DNA from: Wuchereria bancrofti
Taxonomy: Eukaryota > Nematoda > Chromadorea > Rhabditida > Onchocercidae
Direction of reading: 5' to 3'
Length of the DNA stretch: 64,000 nucleotides
Assembly: GCA_005281725.1 (NCBI GenBank)
Contig: SSBO01000003.1
Span: 6,262,495 to 6,326,494, forward strand
Shown here in pieces: positions 23,638 through 36,426 of this stretch. The stretch's first letter is position 1; each line of letters begins with the position of its first letter. Both the position numbers and the translations under genes were made by a program. The notes beneath the pieces were generated by a model. The model was not told the DNA's origin. It worked only from the letters and a program-made list of their open reading frames with translations, and ran no database searches.

Positions 23638-26600
23638 ATGGTCACTCTTGGAGAAACTTTTTTTCGTTTAAAGACGATTAAAAATGTGAATGTGATGGAA
23701 ACACGGCTGAAACGATGCCTCACTATAACTGATATTACACTTCTTGGTGTTGGCCATATGGTTGGAGCCGGTATATATGTTTTGACCGGTGGGTAATCTT
23801 TTCGGATACCTCTTTATTCTTTTCATCAAAGTGTGCAATTTTGCTTATTCTTGAGGGAAATTAAATCTTTCTCAATTTCTGCAAAAATTTGTTACAAATT
23901 TTTACGACATGATTTTTTCATATTCTCCAAGTTAGCAAAAAAGGGAAATTCTGTATTTAGAAGACTTCCAACACTTAGAATTTAAATCACATTATTATTT
24001 ACAAATAATTATAGAATTTATGTTTGGCACATAAATCAAAAATAGCAAATATAAAGTAACAAACAATTTTGATATTCTAAAAAGAAAGTACTCTCCATAA
24101 CATGGTCATTTATCCATTACTACTTTCGATTCGTGTCATTTAATCTTCACAGTCCATCACAGCGACATCAATTATTGTTTCTACTTCCAGCAATATATAC
24201 ATTGTTGTTGTTTAATCATCTACAAAATTTTCTTCTCTCTCTCTAATTCGATCTTCCACTGATCTTATCAGATTTATCGATATTTTACCTTCCGTCCTTT
24301 CAGTCATGAGATTAAAATTTTTGTGAAATTAAGGATATGAATGGAGAAACACCAAAAGAATTGCATAACTTCAACAAGTAATCAAAAAAATAAGCTTGAC
24401 GCAATGCTTTGAAGATAAAAAGCTCATATTTCTTAACGGAAAAAATGAAATATGAAAGAAAGCAAAAAAAAATCATCTAAATTCAATTAACAATAGCTAA
24501 ATTTTGCAAATTTCAAATGAATTAATCTTGAAGAAAAATGTAATAGATGGAGTAAAACTAAGAATGGAGCACTATTTCCGTTCCGAAATTGATGTAATCA
24601 GTGATGATAACTGTTAAAATTATATCTGAAATACATACACAAGCTGACAATACTCATAGCATCAGCTACGGTTGAATATTTAAGGTTCTTTCTTGCAATC
24701 ATAATTAGCAAAAAGTTCCTCTTTGCTTATTAAAATTAATTAGTCACTGTATTATAACTGTTCATCTTATCACTTTGCCACATCATTGATTTCTCCCTAA
24801 AGCCTTCTACTAATTTCAAAGAATAATTGAAGAAAAGGTTAAATTTTGAATTTTTCTTAATGAATGGACGATTCTTCTACTTAGTGACGTGATGTTTATG
24901 GCCGGCCAAGCTCAAGCAGAGTTTCTGATTTAATTAGAAATGGAACGTTCTGCTTGCGGATTGTTATCAGTTTTAGATTTCAGTTGGTACCTACATTTAA
25001 ATTTTTTTTTTTATATCTGAAAAAATATAACAAGAAGAATACGATAATAATATGTTAATGTTTTCAGGTTCTGTGGTTCGTAATATGGCAGGGCCTTCCA
25101 TTGTGATATCGTTTGTACTAGCTGGATTTGCATCATTCCTCTCTGCACTATGTTACGCAGAATTTGGCGGAAGGTTGAATTGAAATAAATTTAGTGATTT
25201 AATTGAAATTGTTTTTAAAATTTGAAGCAGTTTGATCGTTTATAATATGTAGATTGACGCATATCATATTGAAATTTATCAGATAGAAATGTATTTAATT
25301 TCTTACATGAACAGCTCTTACTGTGAAAAAAAAAAAATACTCAAGCTGAATATATACTATAATATCAATATTTCATAAGTGCTATTATCATGTTTTAATT
25401 TTATAAACTTTCAGATTTCCAAAAGCGGGGAGTGCTTACACTTATGTGTACATTGGTGTTGGTGAATTATGGGCATTTATTGTTGGATGGAATATCATTC
25501 TTGAACATATGCTTGGTGCTGCAGGTGAAATCTTTTAAGCACTATTGCGCTTTCCTTTCGGTTATTGTTTTGTTTATTTTCGAGTTTACATCCAAGTGTT
25601 TCTTTTTCCAGCAGTGGCTCGATCATGGTCTGGCTATTTGACATCTCTAGTTGACAGCTCTCTCAGAAATTCAAGCATTGTTACCATCGGACATTTTGAT
25701 GTTTGTTTGATTACTGTAATCGAAAATTTGCAAATCCAAACAATTGAAGTTTCAGTGATAGCTGCATTACTTTTTTAATGTATTACATTTGGGTGATAAG
25801 CTAAGCGATATTATAAACAATTTTTTTAGGAGTCATTCTTCGCTGACTCTCCAGATCTGATCGCATTTTTGGCAGTGGTAGCAGTTGCAGTATTTACTGG
25901 TCTTGGCTCGAAAACATCCACTAATTTCAATTCTTTATTCACAATAATCAACATGCTGGTAATTTCCTTGATAATTTCAACAATTCAAGTCTTCATTGTT
26001 ATTCTGACCTGTTAAATTTCTGCAGGTTATTGCATTTGTGGTTTGTTATGGTTTCACATTCGCAGACTTCACACTTTGGTCTGTTTATAAAGTTAACTCT
26101 GGCAGATCGCCCTTCTTTCCATACGGTATTGGTGGTACCTTTGCTGGAGCTGCGAGTTGTTTTTTTGCTTATATTGGTTTTGATGGTTTAGCAACTGCTG
26201 GTGAAGAAGCTTCTGGTAAAGTCAAGAAAAGCTATTTTATTAATATATCATTCATTGCAAGAAGATTCTCACATAAATGAAACAGGCGTAAATGAGTATT
26301 GTTACTTTTCATTATTGTTTGTCCATCTAATGTCTTATGTTAATGAAATTTTCAATTTAAAAAATTAGAAATCTTTTTAATGTGTGACCTATAATTTAGA
26401 CCCAGCTCGAGCAATACCTTTAGCGACATTTATATCGATGTCTATCGTAACAGTGGCTTATATTCTAATGGCTTCAGCATTAACTTTAATGGTTCCGTTT
26501 TGGGAGGTGATTAGCGCAGTTGTTTTCAGTTTTCTTTTAAGTTCAATAAGTTTGAAAACAAATAAATATTTTACAGTAGTGAAGTAGAAATTGACGAATT

Positions 26601-29035
26601 CTTCCTGAGTATCATTTAAATTATGTTTCACTAGGGAACTTATTTCCTAGGTAAATCCTACAGCAGCATTTTCGGATGCATTTGCAAGTCGTGGTGCAAC
26701 TTGGGCAAAATATATTGTATCTGTTGGAGCTATGTCAGGCATGACTACAAGTTTGGTTAGTCCATAAACATATTTTCGACACTTCTTCTCTAAATTCAAT
26801 GACAATGTCAATTGTACTGGAAAACAACGTAATTTGATATGGTTCAGGTCTTTTTCCATTTTACTTCATCTCTTCTATTCACAAATGTTCAATAGATTGT
26901 TCACTAAATAATAAATTCAAATAATTAAGATTGGCTCTATGTTTGCCCTCCCGCGATGCGTTTATGCAATGGCCGAAGACGGATTAATATTCAAGATTTT
27001 TGGACAAGTTAATGATAAAACTCAGGTAAACCTATGAAATAATTTAGGATATCACTTTTTTTTTTAAATGTAAAATAAAATAATTTAATATTTATTAACA
27101 AATTTTGTTGTTTCATTAATGTTTAAACAAGTCTTTAAGCAAACCGTCTTCATAAGACTGAAGGAAAAGAGAGTCTGTTACAGGTACCATTGAAAGCGGT
27201 AATTGCTTTCAGTGCTATTACTTCAGTAATAGCATTTCTATTTGATATTGAGACTTTAGTGGAGTTTCTATCGATTGGTACCCTTCTAGCTTATACGATT
27301 GTTTCTGCCTGTGTCATTGTTCTTCGATATCGTCCAGCTCTCAGTGAAGACAATATTATTGAAGGGAATGGTATGAGTTCATTAGTGTAGGGAATAATCT
27401 TTCTAAATAAAAATTTCACCTGCACACCTGAAACTATGGAAAGGTAATAATTCCCCTTGGAGAAGTTTTCTTCCATTGATCTCGGGAAGACTTTCTGATG
27501 TAGATGTTGATAGTGTGGATGGAGGAGTTACAGGAATATAATAATTCTTTTATTAACAGAAACAACAGTATAATAGATTTTATAAAGAAGAATCAAAGCA
27601 AGAGTAATGGAAATTCTTTAGATAAGTTGATCCATGCTATACAATACGTATAAAGTGGGAGTGGTCATGATGAATTCATTGTTAAGTTTCAAAGGTCATC
27701 ACACAATAATAATGTTAATGCAAACAAAAAAAGAAGGCAGATAATTTAATGTATGAAGGATTCTACAAAGGTTTTGAGATATAATATAATAAACATCAGG
27801 TTAAAAATATGTGAGGTCAAACATTTGCACATAATTTTACGAAAGAATCATCGAACATATTTTAGAGCCTCGCGATATTAATAATTTGCGATAATCAGTA
27901 TATAATAGGAACTGTCTAAAATTTTAAATTTCATTGTGCTAATATGGTGCTTTTATTTCCTATATCTTTTAAAACCACTAAATTTTATCATATACAACGT
28001 CCACCAAAGTCAAAGCATTTCAATAAAAGAGAGCTTAAAAAGTAGTTTGAGTATATATATAAATCAATAACAAGGAAATACAGAATAAAAATAAAAACTG
28101 GTCTTAATTCTAGGAGGTCGAATAAAATTCTGGATGCCAGGATACCGCTGGTTTAACATTTTGAAACCGGGAAAGCTCGTGCTGTGGTGTGTTTTCACGA
28201 TGATATTTGCTAATGCCGGTATCAGTATCATTTTCGCTACCACATTTGTGCATACTTTATTTGGTTGGATCCTTATATTCATTTTTGGAATCATCGCTGC
28301 AAGTGCATTCATTTTAATCTGTGCACATCATCAAACTAATGAGCAGATTTCATTCAGGGTTATTGCTTTTCAGTATTATTGCTACTATTACTACTACTAC
28401 TAATAATAATAGTAAGAATAAAAATAATAATAGTAATAACGCTCATAATTCGCCAAAGAAATATGAATGCTTACTAATAATATCATATTACTAGTTGCAA
28501 ACATGTAACTGATTATCAAATCACTAAACGATGCTGAAATTAGTGCAAACTAGCCCTACTCGTTTTATCCGATTTCAACTTCCAAATTCCTACTTAATAT
28601 TACATATGCTTTAGGTACCATTGGTTCCTCTCATACCAGCAACTAGCGTACTAATCAACATTTTTTTAATGTTCCATCTGGCTCCCGTAACCTGGATCCG
28701 GCTTGCCATTTGGCTAGTTGTCGGTGAGTTCCAGATGCTAATATTTTTGTCTGCATAATGCCATGTTCGACTCGAAGATGGCGATTATTTATGCTGTCGG
28801 ATGTTAGCACTATAAGCATTAATGACGTTAGTAGTAAAATGTGCCAAACGTAAACGTGCGGTGTTACAATGACTTCTTTATTTTGACGAAGTTACAAATT
28901 TTTATTTCCCCTTTAGGGCTAGCGATCTATGGCTTCTATGGCATTAAGCATAGTCGCGAAATACAACCGGATCCCGAATTAATCAAGGAAAGCACGACAT
29001 ATGAAAGTATGGCCACCACTGTTACAGTGCCGTAA
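23638..29035 (+). CDS. cationic amino-acid transporter (SLC7 CAT family)
   Basis: Multi-pass plasma-membrane permease of the APC superfamily, expected to carry Arg, Lys or ornithine. Thirteen exons give 580 aa: 23638-23788, 25068-25173, 25415-25524, 25612-25700, 25830-25958, 26026-26215, 26400-26506, 26651-26755, 26930-27025, 27184-27370, 28114-28358, 28615-28723 and 28917-29035. Family signatures in order are an N-terminal [29 protein letters not shown] in TM1, [38 protein letters not shown] followed by [29 protein letters not shown], and a C-terminal half with [15 protein letters not shown]. The APC fold with two extra C-terminal helices separates CAT proteins from the 12-TM light-chain type. 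Length is slightly short of vertebrate CATs (about 620-660), mostly at the C-terminal tail. Intron 1 is long (1279 bp). The gene is tail-to-tail with the CELF gene. AATAAA lies near 29428. The exact substrate is not deducible. Confidence 0.95.
28375..28438. repeat. trinucleotide-rich tract in transporter intron 11
   Basis: Imperfect runs of ACT/TAC pass into AAT repeats, close to the 5' end of the intron 28359-28614. Confidence 0.8.
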
Positions 29036-30440
29036 TCGTGAAAACATCGATTGATGACTGCTGATGAAGGATTAAGTGACCAGAGGAATTCTTGTAAAAA
29101 TATTGTTTTCCGAGACTCCAAGTAGAAAATAGTAGAATGATACATACAATTCCCCACTATTTCCAAATATTCCACTATTTCCACCAAATCGAGCAGAAAA
29201 CATTAAGTGATTCTTCTTCTGAATTGCTGTTCTATACATATAATATCTTTCTTATTAGCTTATATTTATTTGCTTCAAAATCCTATATGGTTTGGAACAA
29301 CACATCATTTCGTTAATTGGTTCCTCATCAGATCTCAGCAAATTAACCTCTCACAGAAAAGGACTGCGTTATTAAGAAAATCCCTCACGCTTCCTGCAAT
29401 ACCCAGTGAACTCTATAAACCAAGTCATGTAATAAAATAAAATTAAAACTAGAATCATTCCTCTTTACATTATATGTCAAATGTCAACTACACGTGAAAT
29501 GTTAAGGTCTTCACTAAACGCTAAACGATACACGGCATACATACATGAAATATAATCAGTTAAATATCATTTGTATTAAAGTTAGAACAATCAACTGCTC
29601 AAAAAGAACAAAATAATAAAACTAGATGCAGTGTTACAATCAAAAAATACAGACTTAGTCTAATTCAAAAACCAGAAAGTAATTTTAGACATAAAATATC
29701 GAGAGGCAAACATAGTCACATATTAGGACAAAAATTTGCAGCTAGTTTTGGATCACTTTTTAACTAAAAGAAAGATGGTTTAACCAAAAAAAAAAAAAAG
29801 ATATATGAGCTTTTGAATTCCAGATTTTCAATTCCTTTTTATTGACAACATTAATTTGTAAATTTTCAATAATCCATAATCACATTAAAAAAAAAATAGG
29901 AGCTCAAAGCAACATTATACATGAAAGTCTTGGCAAGACAGATTTAAAAATGAGAATAGAAGACAACAGGCAAGACATTTTCATAAATGAGGCAAGATCA
30001 GGAAATGCATTTAACTTATTTGTTAGCATTAAGTAGCACTGATGAGAGCAATTAAGCAGAGCGAGAACAGTGACAGGCTTTTAGTTCATAAAGATGTCAT
30101 CTACACAATTAGTACGCTAAAAGAATAGGCGATCAGAATAATGTAAAAAAGTATGCACATACATCAGATGAAGATTAGAGGTCAACACAAACTCACTTTA
30201 ACTATTTTTTTTCACTAGCTTTATCTCATATGCGCAACTTTGAATCGCATATAAAAATTTCTTTTAAATTTATAACCATAAAACAAACAAAACTCAATTA
30301 TCGTTAACATGTTTATCCTTAAAAAATTTTTTAAGAAGAAAATAAAACCGTAATGTTTCCATAATTTATGGCGGAAATGAAACTATAATTTCTGTAGTTA
30401 AAAATGAAGTAATAAACGGATTTTTTGAAAAATTCAACAA
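29036..30440. other. convergent 3' intergenic region
   Basis: This is the tail-to-tail gap between the transporter (+) and the CELF gene (-). It has AT-rich 3' UTR texture with an AATAAA near 29428 for the + gene and A-runs at about 29789 and 29887. CELF-family genes often have long 3' UTRs, which may fill much of it. I see no further gene. Confidence 0.5.
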
Positions 30441-33400
30441 TTAAGCCGATAGCGGCTTCGTATTACCACTGTTACTAGTAACAGGCATACTCGGATATGG
30501 TTTACTATCCTTCCCACGCTTTAGCTGTACTTTCAGCCGTTTTGAACCTATCTGGAATCCATTAAGTGCCGATATAGCATTCTGAGCCGAAACGACATTA
30601 TCGTAGCTTACAAAACCTGAAAACACTAAATCTAAGAATCTGAACAGGATCAGGTATTAATTTTACTTATTTTACTTTGAAGTGGCGCTGTTCTTTTTTC
30701 ACTCCTGTGACAATGAATTGGTGATCTTCTACCATCGAATGCTAACATAACAAAGCTGGAGACTTACCGAAACATTTGCTTAGATTAGTTTGCTTATCAA
30801 TAAAAACTTTTGCCGAAATAATTGATCCAAAAGGTGAAAATGTGGTGTATAAATCGTTATCAGTGAAGTCCTGTGGGAGGTGATAAATGAACAGATTGCA
30901 CCCATCTGGTCCCTTTGATTGTCCACCGCTTGTGGTATTCATTCCTGTATTAGGTGTACTACTAGCAGTAAGCAAATTATTAGTCGCTAACTGTGGATAC
31001 AAACCTGAAAAAGAAACACCAAATGTGAAGTGAGGTGAAAACTCGCACTACATACCTGTTAAACAGAAATTACACAGCGATAAAGGTCCGCAACTGTGAA
31101 CAAATTAAAAAAAGAGCGATATGCTTTATATAACTTCTAACAACTTATTTTCGGAAATAATGGTGCAGAAAAAGTCCATAAAATCAAAAGTGCTCACCAG
31201 CAAACTGCTGCAATCCGGCATATGCTTGTTGCAGAGCATCGATGCTGCTTGATGCATTTTGTCCCGTCAACTGAATAAGATTATTCCCTCCAGTTGCACC
31301 ATTTATTTTATTGTCACTAGCAAACGAACCTGAAAAAAGTACGGAACCAAATATGTGCTTGATTAAGATCTAAACCATTTAATTCGAAAAAGAAGCAATT
31401 AGTTTAGAACCAGCATTATGAGAAATCACTATCAAAAGCTTCGAAATAATTTATCTTCATAGTATTACACTTACCACTAGGAGTAGAAATTGGCGTGTTA
31501 GCAAGTTGCTGGTGTGTAAGAAGTTCTAACAATCTTTGCTGTTGCTGAAGCGCAGCTAACTGCTGATGCTGCTGTTGCTGAAGTGCAGCTGAAACAGATA
31601 ATATTAGTAAGTAATTAGCTTTAATCTACGGCTCTAGAAGCATAAGTTGTTGCATTACTTCCATAATCTTCCTTGTTGCCTTCATGGAAATTTTCAGGTG
31701 CAATCAAAAAGCATATAGTAAGAATATTTGATAACAAATAGACATTAAAACATGTTCACGAATAACAAGCAAAAAAGAACAAAGAGCAATCCCACAATCA
31801 CAAGAGAGTATTGAAGTTAGAACCACAACAAACTTTAATTTTTTTGTACTTCGTGACAAAGAAATGCTGAAGGAGTTTGATATCACAGTCGTCGAATAAC
31901 TTTTTCAATAAAATCACTGCTTATCAACAGTATGGAATTTCTTGAGTTACTTGAAGCATTTATCCAAAATTGCCACTGCTACTGAGCGACAAAACTTAAG
32001 ATCAGGTTTCATAGATGAAAAACGATTCAAAAAAATTCCGAATCAGGTAATTTCAGAAAGAACCAATAATTTATTAGCTGGTTCAAACCAAATCTTCTGC
32101 TGTCAGAATACCAAGGAAGCGCAAGCCAGTAAGATTTCAAAATTAATGGAATTAATGACAGCAGTGTAAAGAAGTGGAGAACCTGATCTTATTACATGTA
32201 AATAATGCATTTCCTTAGGTAAATGGAAGTAACAAACTTCGAGACTTGGAAAATACGCAAAAAAAACCCATATTACGACGAACAGTGCATGCACTTAAAT
32301 CGAAATTACTTCCTAGCAGTGCAAAATAATTACAAAAAACGAAAGGTGTGGAAAATACTGTTTGAAACTAAATGTTATACTATAAAGAAAATGGAAAAAA
32401 GCAGGAGGGAACCCATGCATTGTTTTTACGATTATGTACCTGATGAATCTGCATTTGAGAGGCCCGGTGAAGAGGAGAGTGATGCCAGGGTTTGCTGACT
32501 GGCAAGAGGAAAGGGTGATGATTTTACAGATGTTTGATTCGATGTTGCTGTATTCTCGGTTAAACGACCCAAACCAGATAATACTACAATACAATCACTG
32601 TTTACTTGTTTCCGTACAGACATCCAGATCCCTAATGATAATTCCCATGATTCTAAACTGTTTGAAATTTAATTCCTTTAATTACTGCCTTTTTGCATGT
32701 TTCCTATCAACAGAGATTTCTGAGCTAATAATATTTTGTCCGGTAAATCAATAGCTGACAAATTTTAAAGAGGATGAATTAAATGAAAAAAGATACCATT
32801 TCCAAGCAAACTTAGAACATTGGGTTGTGATGCTGTTTGGAGAAGAGCTGCGAGTGCAGCTAATTGAGTTCCCAGAGCAGGACTGGTACTGCTGTTAGGC
32901 TGTGCTGTTTGCAATAACTGCAATAAACATACTCATGAAGACATAACGGAATAACGTGTATTATTATCTAGACTAACAACAGGTGGAATAATTTGATTAG
33001 AAATTTGGAAAGATAAATTCTCTTCAAAATGATTTTATTTCGAAATGATGGCCTACAGTGATTTGTTCTGTAGCTGCTTTGCAACAACAAAGAATGCTCG
33101 TGTATTTCTCAAGCAAAGGCAGCTAGTTTGAATTATCCACTTACTGAAGCAGGAACATTAGTCCTAGGCAGCAAGTCATCATAAAACATTACTAATGTAC
33201 AACAAAGTTTATTCTTGACTGCTGAATTTTTCCTAAGCTATAAATTTACAGTTTGTATCAGCAAAAGAAGGGACTGAACAAGACAGTGTAAACCTACACA
33301 ACTATGTATTTTAATGCTTACACAATTAATACATTTGAGTAAACTACAATTAAGTCAATTTCTTTAAAAAAAAGAGTTCCACAACAAATTTCACCTGCTG

Positions 33401-36400
33401 CAACGTGCTGGCTAAACTGACTGTGTCCTGCAATGAAGTAGTTGTCGCTGGCGTTCCACCACTTTTTTTTGCATCTTTTTCCTTCTGAGTATCAGCGAAT
33501 TTCACGACAATCGGTTTTGAACAACCCTAAAAATTTATTATTTCAGACACGTTTTATTTATAAAATTCTTCAACAGGAAAAGACTCAGCTGCAATGTTTA
33601 AAAAGGTCCGTTTAAAAAATTTCTATTAAAAGAAATTCTTTTTTATAGCAAAAGATAGGTTATATGCTCCCTTGACTAATAACAGTTAACAATCAGAGGA
33701 CTTCACAAAAATGGCATGCTACTTGGCTCCTTCATAAAAAAGAATAAAGTACACAGAAAAATTATAATCTTTACAGAAAATAACATAGATAACCTAAAAC
33801 AAAGAATGAAAGGATTTGTTAAACGTTAACAGAACAGATCTGACCCATCAGGATTCACGAAACATTCACCAACATGATGAAAAGATATAACACTGTGTGT
33901 CATGCTACCACAATTACGTCTTCAGTGCAATGAACATTTAATTTAAATTGTAATATTCCTAAAGTAAACATATGGTACGAGTTAAGCATAAAGCTAAGAT
34001 CTAAGTCATATGTACCACTAAAATGGAAAAAGAGCTTAGTGAAGCAACTGTCGATCAGTAAAAACATAGACCGTTGTAAATAAGGTAGTACACAGTCAGC
34101 TGAGTAACATACGATGCTTATCGGGGTGTACTTCGAAAAAAAAAGTATACAGGTGAGTGACAGAGTACCTCCATAGTTTGAGATAGATGCACTTGTTTGA
34201 TTGCTTGCTGCGCACAGGAACGATGAGCAAACGTCACAAAGGCACAGCCTGGAACAAAAAGTTACGCTCAACAAACAGTTTTTGTGACAAGGACAACATG
34301 AAAAAAGGAACAGAGAAAAAAGAATAAAAAAGAACGAAACCGGTCTTAATATTTCTCGTTTGTAGTCATAATTAATCGGAAGGAACTATAAATCTATATC
34401 AAACGCTCAGAACAATCAAAATTTGAATTCGAGGTTATTCGAAAAATCCGGTGAGCAAAATAAAACATCCCAAGACCGAAAACACTGAATTTATTACTAC
34501 CTCAATGACTTTCACGTAAACTGGAATCAGTCACAAACAAAAAACTGTCAAATGTTTTGAGATCAATATACAAAAAACTGGTTTACAGACACTGGACACA
34601 TAATTACATCGAAGCATTGTGAACAATGTAATCACCTAGTTTGACAACGAAAACTTCTGACATTCATGCAGTTGGTCTATAAACTTATAATTGCAACTGT
34701 CAACATGACACTTATCACTAGAATCACGAAGACTATCACGTTGCATAAAGCAAGCCATTTTGTTACGGTGGTATGAGCACACCGCCAGACAGGGCTTCCG
34801 AAAGGCAGCTTTGTGAGCATTCTAAAAGAGGATAGCAATGTTCTGTTCAAAACATTCTCTAATTCTTTATATTGGTGGTTAGAATTTGCGATAAAGTTTT
34901 GTCTGGAGATTTTCGGACATACATTTCTAAATTTATGTCCAAAAATTTGATATCGAATAACTGCTTTAAGTCTTACTTTCCCCTAGGTTAAAATTAATAG
35001 CCAGTAGCAGTACATAATAATTTTTACGCCCCGGTACGAAAAGACAGTAGCAGTGCACAATAATTTTTATGTTCGGGTACGAAAAGAACTAATATATTAC
35101 CAAATGGTACGAATTAAGCTTCTTTTACTAACAACTATACGTCACATTTGATGACTAGAAATGCACTGACTGTCCGAAACTATTTCAAACCCAATCAGGA
35201 CTACTGTTCCACCACTTGCCTCAAACTTTATCAAATGTATAATTTCGATGTGTGAAAGATTTAATGGTAAATTCTAATCACCACATTATACCACTAAAAT
35301 AAGCTTCAGTCGAAAATTTTTCATTGTAAATTTCATTACGCACTATATTTAAAATCTTTGAGAATTTAAAATGTCTAACTTATTTTTTCTAGCTCTGGTC
35401 AGATACCAGTGCTGTGAAATCAAAAAATATGGATGTACCTCGGCTTTTTCCTTCTGAATCCTTCAAAACAGTGCAGTCCTCGATGTGTCCGAACTGAGCA
35501 AACATTTCACGCACATCGTCTTCAGTGAGCTTCTTATTTAACATACCAACAAACAATTTTCTTTCTACAATACAACGCAGATTATAAGCTTCAAAGAATA
35601 AAAGAAACATAGTTGTTTCCACACTTTTTCGATTCATTCGCTGCACACATATTTGTCACTGCAAACGAAAAAAGCACACATCGAAATACAAAAAGTGTGA
35701 AATAAAGTTGAATCTCTCAAAACTACTGCAAATTATTTCTGCTCCAAATTCCACCAATGCATTGCTCTTTCGATAACAGTTACTCGGAGAACTTAATAAA
35801 TTGAATGAAACTTATAATGAAAGGGACAAGGACGCAAAAAAAGAAGAGAAAAATAAATAGAGAATACAAAAAAAGGATGTACTACCATTTCTGTTTTCAA
35901 TGTCGGCAGGCTTCATTTGAACAGGATGATACATTTGCGGTAATACACGGATGTTGTGAAGTGCTGCTTGCGCCGCTATTGCATCGGCTCGCTTATAATA
36001 AGTTACAAAACAACAACCTGAAAGAGATACAGCGTATAGCACGAACAGCTAATGTGTAATTTAAAATGAAAAAGGATGCATCTAACCTTTATTTAAAAAA
36101 TAGAGCTTACCTCTACTTGTTTGTGTTACTTTATCACGAAGAACATTTAGCTGACATACAGAACCGAACTGTTCAAATAACTCTCTGCATTCTGCTTCAC
36201 CCCATGAGCGTGGTATCTAAACAAAATTAATTAAATGAAAAAAAAAACTTCGTCCAAGTCCTACATACTGTTATGTCTTCAATTAATATATTAAAAACAT
36301 GTATTTTATAAATTCTCTCTCAAATAACCGCTAACAACATACCTGACCGACAAACATTTTGATAGCATCTGGATCAGGTTCTCTTGCTGATGAGGCTTGG

Positions 36401-36426
36401 GACTGTTGCATCGACTGGTTGCTCAT
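30441..36426 (-). CDS. etr-1: CELF/Bruno-like RNA-binding protein (ETR-1 orthologue)
   Basis: Binds GU-rich RNA and controls splicing, stability and translation. C. elegans ETR-1 acts in muscle and other tissues. Twelve exons give 515 aa: 36426-36343, 36216-36111, 36017-35886, 35564-35439, 34248-34169, 33526-33395, 32917-32797, 32547-32440, 31588-31475, 31329-31198, 31004-30768 and 30616-30441. RRM1 starts at KMFVGQIPRSW (about residue 23), with RNP1 as [11 protein letters not shown]2 starts at [16 protein letters not shown] (about 110), with [10 protein letters not shown] linker of about 180 residues is rich in Gln/Ala/Ser, including [21 protein letters not shown]3 covers the C terminus ([19 protein letters not shown], then [15 protein letters not shown]). 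Exons 7 to 12 all join in phase 1, so cassette exons there (32.4-31.2 kb) could be skipped without frameshift. A TTTCAG lies 11 bases before the chosen ATG. Further upstream 5' exons are possible. Confidence 0.95.
35002..35087. repeat. 43-bp tandem duplication in CELF intron 4
   Basis: CAGTAGCAGT...GGTACGAAAAGA occurs at 35002-35044 and again at 35045-35087 with a few substitutions. It lies inside the intron 34249-35438. Confidence 0.9.
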
